Shown here one piece after another: positions 60,587 to 64,000 of a stretch of DNA of 64,000 bases; positions within the stretch are counted from its first letter, which is position 1, and every line of letters starts with the position of its first letter. The stretch is from assembly GCF_014650895.1 (NCBI RefSeq), contig NZ_BMVV01000026.1:1-64000 (forward strand), written 5' to 3'. The translations under genes were made by a program, and so were the position numbers. The DNA is from Streptomyces omiyaensis (GTDB taxonomy: Bacteria; Actinomycetota; Actinomycetes; Streptomycetales; Streptomycetaceae). The notes beneath the pieces were generated by a model. The model searched no databases, was not told the DNA's origin, and worked only from the letters and a program-made list of their open reading frames with translations.

Positions 60587-62242
60587 TCACGCCCGGGCGG
60601 GAGCGGCCCTGCGGTCCTCCGCGATCCGGGTCCGCAGGGTGGCGCGGTCGGGCTTCCCGGCGGCGGTGAGCGGCAGCTGCGGCAGGACGAGGAGGTGCTC
60701 GGGGTGCTTGTACCGGTCGATCCCGCGCTCGGCGAGGTACGCCCCCAGCTCGGCGAGGGAGGGGGCCGCCGGCCCCTTGGCGACCAGGCAGGCGGCGAGC
60801 CGTTCGCCCATGAGCGGGTCGGGCACGCCCACGCAGACCGCGTCGCGGACCCGGGGGTGGGAGGCGAGCGTCCGCTCGACCTCGGCGGGGCTGATGTTGG
60901 CGCCGCCGCGGATCACCACGTCCTTGAGGCGGCCGGCGACGTGCAGGACGCCGTCCTCGTCGAGGAAGCCGAGGTCTCCGGTCCTGACCCAGCCCTCGGG
61001 CGTGCGGTAGCGGGCGTCGAGTTCCGGTGATCCCACGTAGCAGAGCGGGGTCATGGGGCCGCGGGAGACGATCTCGCCGATCCGCCCGTCGGGCAGCGGC
61101 TCGTGGGTGTCGGGGTCGGTGATGCGGATCTCGGCGACGCGGGGATCCGGGCGCCCCGCGACGACGCCGGAGCGGTCGGTGGGCGGCACGCCGTGCCGGA
61201 GCCCGGTGTGGCAGTTGACGCCGTCGGCCGATCCGTACAGGTTGACGACGGGGCAGCCGAAGGCGTCGGCCGCCGCCCGCGCGGTCGCCTCGTCGAGCGG
61301 GGCGCCGCCGAGGACGAGCGCGGTGGGGGCGGGCAGGGGGTCGTCCGTCTCCTCCAGGGCCTCCAGCATCATGCGGATCATGGTGGGCACGCCGAGGACG
61401 TGGGTGGGCCGGTGGTCCCGTACGGCGGCGAGGGCGGCCTCGGGGGTGAAGTGGTCGAGCAGGACCAGCGTGCCGCCGTGGCGGGCGAGGGCGACGGCCG
61501 TGCCGTTGGAGCCGAAGGCGGACGCCAGGGGGACGAGGAAGAGGCAGCGGGGCGGGGTGTCGTCGGGCATGAGGGAGGCGAGGAAGTTGCCGCGTCCCCC
61601 GGCGAGGGCGTTGTGGGAGTACGCCACCATCTTCGGCTCCGCCTCGGAGCCGGACGAGACGAGGATGCGGGCGGCTGCGTCGGGGTCGGGGCGGGCCGGT
61701 ACAAAACCGGTGGGGTCGGTGCGCAGCAGCCGGGTGAGCGGAACCGTTCCTTCGGGGGCGTCCCGGCCGGCGGCGACGACGTGGCGCAGGGCGGGCAGTG
61801 CCGGGGCGAGGGCCTGGAGGCCGGCGGCATGGGACTGTCCCCGGTGTTCCACCGCGGCGATGACGGCGACGGCCTCCGCGCGGCGCAGCAGGGACGCGGC
61901 CTCGGCGGCGCCGCGCCCGACCGGGAAGGGGAGGGCGATCGCGCCCAGGGCGGCGAGGGCGAGCTCCGCCGTGACGGCGTTGCGGCCGTCGGGCAGCTGG
62001 ACGCCCACGACGTCCCCGGCGCCGATGCCGAGCCCGCGCAGGCCCTCGGCCAGACATCGGACCTTGCGGTCGAGGGCCGTGTAGCAGAGCTCGCCCTTCG
62101 CGTCGATCACGGCGGTGCGGTGCAGGTCGGCGATCTGTCGGGCGCGGTAGAGGCTGTAGAGGTCGAGGTCGGGGCAGGTGCCGTCCATCGCCCAGGAGCG
62201 GCGGAGTCCGGCGGGGAGCAGGTCGGTCAGGGCGAGGGTCAC
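60587..62242 (-). CDS. Acyl-CoA ligase (aryl/acyl adenylate-forming)
   Basis: A 551-residue ANL enzyme. Motifs: ILVSSGSEAEPKMVAYSHNAL (A3), VVNLYGSADGVNCHTG (A5), WVRTGDLGFLDEDGVLHVAGRLKDVVIRGGANISPAEVE (A7-A8; given only to locate the region, residues about 420-460) and LPLTAAGKPDRATLR (A10 Lys). It activates an acid to its CoA thioester. GTG 62242 overlaps the CoA-transferase gene end (GTGA), so ligase and transferase act together. The substrate may be an aryl or short-chain acid used by the condensation or acyltransferase steps. Confidence 0.84.
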   Translation of the reverse strand: MTLALTDLLPAGLRRSWAMDGTCPDLDLYSLYRARQIADLHRTAVIDAKGELCYTALDRKVRCLAEGLRGLGIGAGDVVGVQLPDGRNAVTAELALAALGAIALPFPVGRGAAEAASLLRRAEAVAVIAAVEHRGQSHAAGLQALAPALPALRHVVAAGRDAPEGTVPLTRLLRTDPTGFVPARPDPDAAARILVSSGSEAEPKMVAYSHNALAGGRGNFLASLMPDDTPPRCLFLVPLASAFGSNGTAVALARHGGTLVLLDHFTPEAALAAVRDHRPTHVLGVPTMIRMMLEALEETDDPLPAPTALVLGGAPLDEATARAAADAFGCPVVNLYGSADGVNCHTGLRHGVPPTDRSGVVAGRPDPRVAEIRITDPDTHEPLPDGRIGEIVSRGPMTPLCYVGSPELDARYRTPEGWVRTGDLGFLDEDGVLHVAGRLKDVVIRGGANISPAEVERTLASHPRVRDAVCVGVPDPLMGERLAACLVAKGPAAPSLAELGAYLAERGIDRYKHPEHLLVLPQLPLTAAGKPDRATLRTRIAEDRRAAPARA

Positions 62243-64000
62243 GCGAGGCTCCAGGGGTCGGGAACGACGGGGGCACCGTGCGCGTCCCGGCCGATCGGGC
62301 CGGACAGGCGCGGGTCGTGGTGAAGGGCGGAGAGGTCCGTGGTGACGGCGGTGACGGTGAGGCCGCGGCCCCGCAGACGGTCCAGGGCGTCCTCGGTGCA
62401 CAGGCCCGTGACGTCGTGTGCCGCCGCGGCGGGCGCGCTGGCGTCGGCGGGGGCGATCCAGCCGTCGGAGGTCCGCAGCGGTCGCCGGAATCCGGCGGGG
62501 CGGCGGTGACCGGTGCCGGTGGCGGCCCGTCGCAGGGCGGGCGCGAGGAGGGTGTCGGCCGCGCCGAGCAGGGAGGAGTCGACCCGCACGCCGTGGCCCG
62601 TGCGCTCGCGCAGGAGCAGGCCCGCGAGGACGGCCTCGGCGCCGTGCAGGCCGCCCAGGACGTCGAGGAGCGTCATGAGGGAGGGAACGGGCGGCTCGCC
62701 GGCCGGATGGACGGCCTCCCCCACGCCGGTGCGGGCCTGCACCATGAAGTCGGTGCCCATCGGCGCGTCGGCGATCCGGCCGGCCCAGCCGCCCGTGTAC
62801 GCGTAGACGAGCGACGGGTTGACGCCGGTGAGGTGCTCGGCGTCGAGCTCCAGCTCCGCCGCTTTCCCCGGCGCCCAGTTGTGCAGGAACACGTCCGCGC
62901 CGGCGACGAGTTCGCGGAGCCTTCCGCGGTCCGCGGACGCCTTGATGTCGATCTCCACCGCCTCCTTGCCCCGGTTGAGGGCGAGCCAGCGGGCGGAGAT
63001 CCCGTCGCAGGCCGGCGGCATGCCCCGGAGCGGGTCGCCGCCCGGGGGCTCGATCCGGATCACCCGGGCGCCGAGCAGGCCCAGCAGGTGGGCGGCGAGC
63101 GGCGCCTGGATCCGGCGGCCCGCCTCCAGGACGGTCAGTCCGGCCAGCGGCCGGGCCGCCGTACCGGCCGCGGCGCTCGCCGGGCGGCCCGGGCCGAGCG
63201 TGCGCAGGGACCACGGATCGGCGCCGTCGTCCTCGCCGGCGCGCTCGGCGAGCGTGCGCAGTCGGCACACCTCGGCTCCGGAGAGCGCGGCGGCCTGCCG
63301 GATCCCCGTCCACGCCTGACGCCGGGTCACCTCGTGCAGCGCTGCCGGGAAGGGCGCGCAGGCGGTGGCGTACCGGAACTGGAAGGGCCGCCAGCCCGTC
63401 CGCACCGCGTCGGCGGGGGCCTCCAGGGCGCGCCAGAACGCCGCCCAGGCCCCCGGATCGAGCGTCTCCAGCTCGAACAGGACTCCGTCGGCGGAGGTGA
63501 ACGGCGGTCCGCCCGGGGCGGGTTCGACGGCTTCCGGCTCGTCGGCACCGGCTGCGGCGAGGTACTGGGAGACGGTGAGCAGCCCGGCCCGGTCGGCCGT
63601 CGTCCGCACCCGGACCGGAGGCAGGCCACGGGCCTGCCCGACGAGCCCCGCGAGCAGGCCCTGCACGGTGAGCACCCCGGTGGCGGTCGCCAGCCAGTCG
63701 ACGGCGAGGCCGCGCGGGACCCCGTGGCGGCGGCCGTGGACGGCCATGACGCCGGTGACGGCCTGGGCGGTGGCCTCGTCCTCGATCCCGGAGCCGGCCG
63801 CCCCCCACGCGGTGCGGGCCGTGAGGGGCGCGAACCCCCCGCCGCCGAGCGTGATGTCCCGCGGGGCGCCCTCCCGCACCGTCGCCCCGAGCCGTCGCAG
63901 GTGGTCGGAGACGACCCGGGTCAGGGGCTCGGGACCGCCGGTCTCACACCGCAGCGCGTCGAGCGGACGGGCTGTGCCCGGCGGGCGGCCGACCGTGGTG
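62239..64000 (-). CDS. CaiB/BaiF-family CoA transferase, tandem-domain, 5' end outside window
   Basis: The last ~587 residues of a family III CoA-transferase. The C-terminal half is a full CaiB domain: LAGLTVLEAGRRIQAPLAAHLLGLLGARVIRIEPPGGD, the catalytic Asp in GTDFMVQARTGVGE, and VRVDSSLLGAADTLL. The N-terminal half (PLAVDWLATATGVLTVQGLLAGL) is a second, diverged CaiB-type half. The reading frame stays open to the window end with protein-like sequence (RPLDALRCETGGPEPLTR), so the start lies beyond 64000; GTG 63879 is possible but less likely. It transfers CoA between acids, coupled to the overlapping ligase gene. Confidence 0.78.
   Translation of the reverse strand, partial: TTVGRPPGTARPLDALRCETGGPEPLTRVVSDHLRRLGATVREGAPRDITLGGGGFAPLTARTAWGAAGSGIEDEATAQAVTGVMAVHGRRHGVPRGLAVDWLATATGVLTVQGLLAGLVGQARGLPPVRVRTTADRAGLLTVSQYLAAAGADEPEAVEPAPGGPPFTSADGVLFELETLDPGAWAAFWRALEAPADAVRTGWRPFQFRYATACAPFPAALHEVTRRQAWTGIRQAAALSGAEVCRLRTLAERAGEDDGADPWSLRTLGPGRPASAAAGTAARPLAGLTVLEAGRRIQAPLAAHLLGLLGARVIRIEPPGGDPLRGMPPACDGISARWLALNRGKEAVEIDIKASADRGRLRELVAGADVFLHNWAPGKAAELELDAEHLTGVNPSLVYAYTGGWAGRIADAPMGTDFMVQARTGVGEAVHPAGEPPVPSLMTLLDVLGGLHGAEAVLAGLLLRERTGHGVRVDSSLLGAADTLLAPALRRAATGTGHRRPAGFRRPLRTSDGWIAPADASAPAAAAHDVTGLCTEDALDRLRGRGLTVTAVTTDLSALHHDPRLSGPIGRDAHGAPVVPDPWSLA

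Noticed and set aside
1..64000. Enediyne PKS cassette, deoxysugar genes or SgcC3-type halogenase
   Set aside because: Looked for because of the apoprotein and beta-tyrosine genes; no protein in any frame has ketosynthase, acyltransferase, NDP-sugar or flavin halogenase motifs.
1..64000. DNA-binding regulators (SARP, TetR, LuxR, LysR)
   Set aside because: None of the translated genes shows a helix-turn-helix domain; the operators therefore have no partner here.
1..64000. TTA leucine codons (bldA control)
   Set aside because: I noticed none in frame in the real genes while reading, but a full codon count was not done, so no claim is made.
1..64000. tRNA genes, CRISPR arrays, insertion sequences, attachment sites
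   Set aside because: No cloverleaf with CCA-type acceptor, no regular repeat-spacer array, and no transposase or integrase was seen.

Overview
The window is high-GC actinomycete DNA, most likely Streptomyces or a close relative. The evidence is the strong G/C bias at third codon positions, frequent GTG starts, many 4-bp ATGA/GTGA overlaps between consecutive genes, and family-level similarity to Streptomyces natural-product genes. Almost the whole window reads as one large secondary-metabolite locus. I found no rRNA, tRNA, CRISPR array, insertion sequence or phage gene. I also found no gene for a DNA-binding regulator, although there are clear operator-like palindromes at 1990-2009 and 2158-2217.

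Layout. (a) 1-1862, minus strand: metK (cut by the window edge), an MFS exporter and a small tautomerase. (b) 2246-12639, plus strand: a tightly coupled operon for an unusual building block. It holds a TauD-type dioxygenase, an HpcH/HpaI aldolase, a cysteine-synthase-like PLP enzyme, asparagine synthetase, a PrpF-like isomerase, an acyl-CoA dehydrogenase-like flavoprotein, a dihydroorotase/hydantoinase-like amidohydrolase, an FAD monooxygenase joined in frame to an FMN reductase, and a small SH3-like protein. (c) 12697-13137, minus: a secreted neocarzinostatin-family apoprotein. (d) 13284-17934, minus: an adenylate-forming ligase, a TPP enzyme and an aldehyde-dehydrogenase-fold protein. (e) 18172-25099, plus: a possible small peptide, a double GNAT protein, two ATP-grasp ligases, serine O-acetyltransferase, a cysteine synthase and a third ATP-grasp ligase. 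(f) 25259-35733, plus: a free-standing adenylation protein, an MIO tyrosine aminomutase, a zinc-ribbon methyltransferase, a flavin monooxygenase, a P450 joined in frame to a zinc alcohol dehydrogenase, and a second methyltransferase, ending in a 29-bp perfect hairpin. (g) 35819-39406, minus: an HpaB-type hydroxylase, a carrier protein, a free-standing condensation enzyme and a YCII protein. (h) 39575-58081, plus: a solute-binding-like protein without signal peptide, a membrane protein, SDR, two BBE-type FAD oxidases, a second flavin monooxygenase, a serine hydrolase, a DHA2 exporter, an FMN reductase, two PaaK-like ligases, an anthranilate-synthase pair, a quinone oxidoreductase, a small protein and a membrane acyltransferase. 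(i) 58269-60537, plus: a metal-type ABC importer. (j) 60587-64000, minus: an acyl-CoA ligase and a tandem CaiB-type CoA transferase that runs off the window.

How the parts may work together. The aminomutase, adenylation protein, carrier, HpaB hydroxylase and condensation enzyme correspond by family to SgcC4, SgcC1, SgcC2, SgcC and SgcC5 of the C-1027 enediyne pathway. That set makes a carrier-bound hydroxylated (S)-beta-tyrosine and joins it to an alcohol or amine. The anthranilate-synthase pair and PaaK-type ligases resemble the chorismate-derived acyl branch of the same antibiotic family, and the apoprotein belongs to the family that binds those chromophores. No enediyne polyketide synthase cassette, deoxysugar genes or SgcC3-type halogenase lies in the window. 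Instead there is a serine/O-acetylserine, ATP-grasp and asparagine-synthetase branch typical of small modified peptides. The most interesting reading, which is an inference, is a chromoprotein-like system whose small-molecule partner is a beta-tyrosine/aryl/peptide conjugate and not an enediyne. The alternative is that the enediyne core genes lie outside the window.
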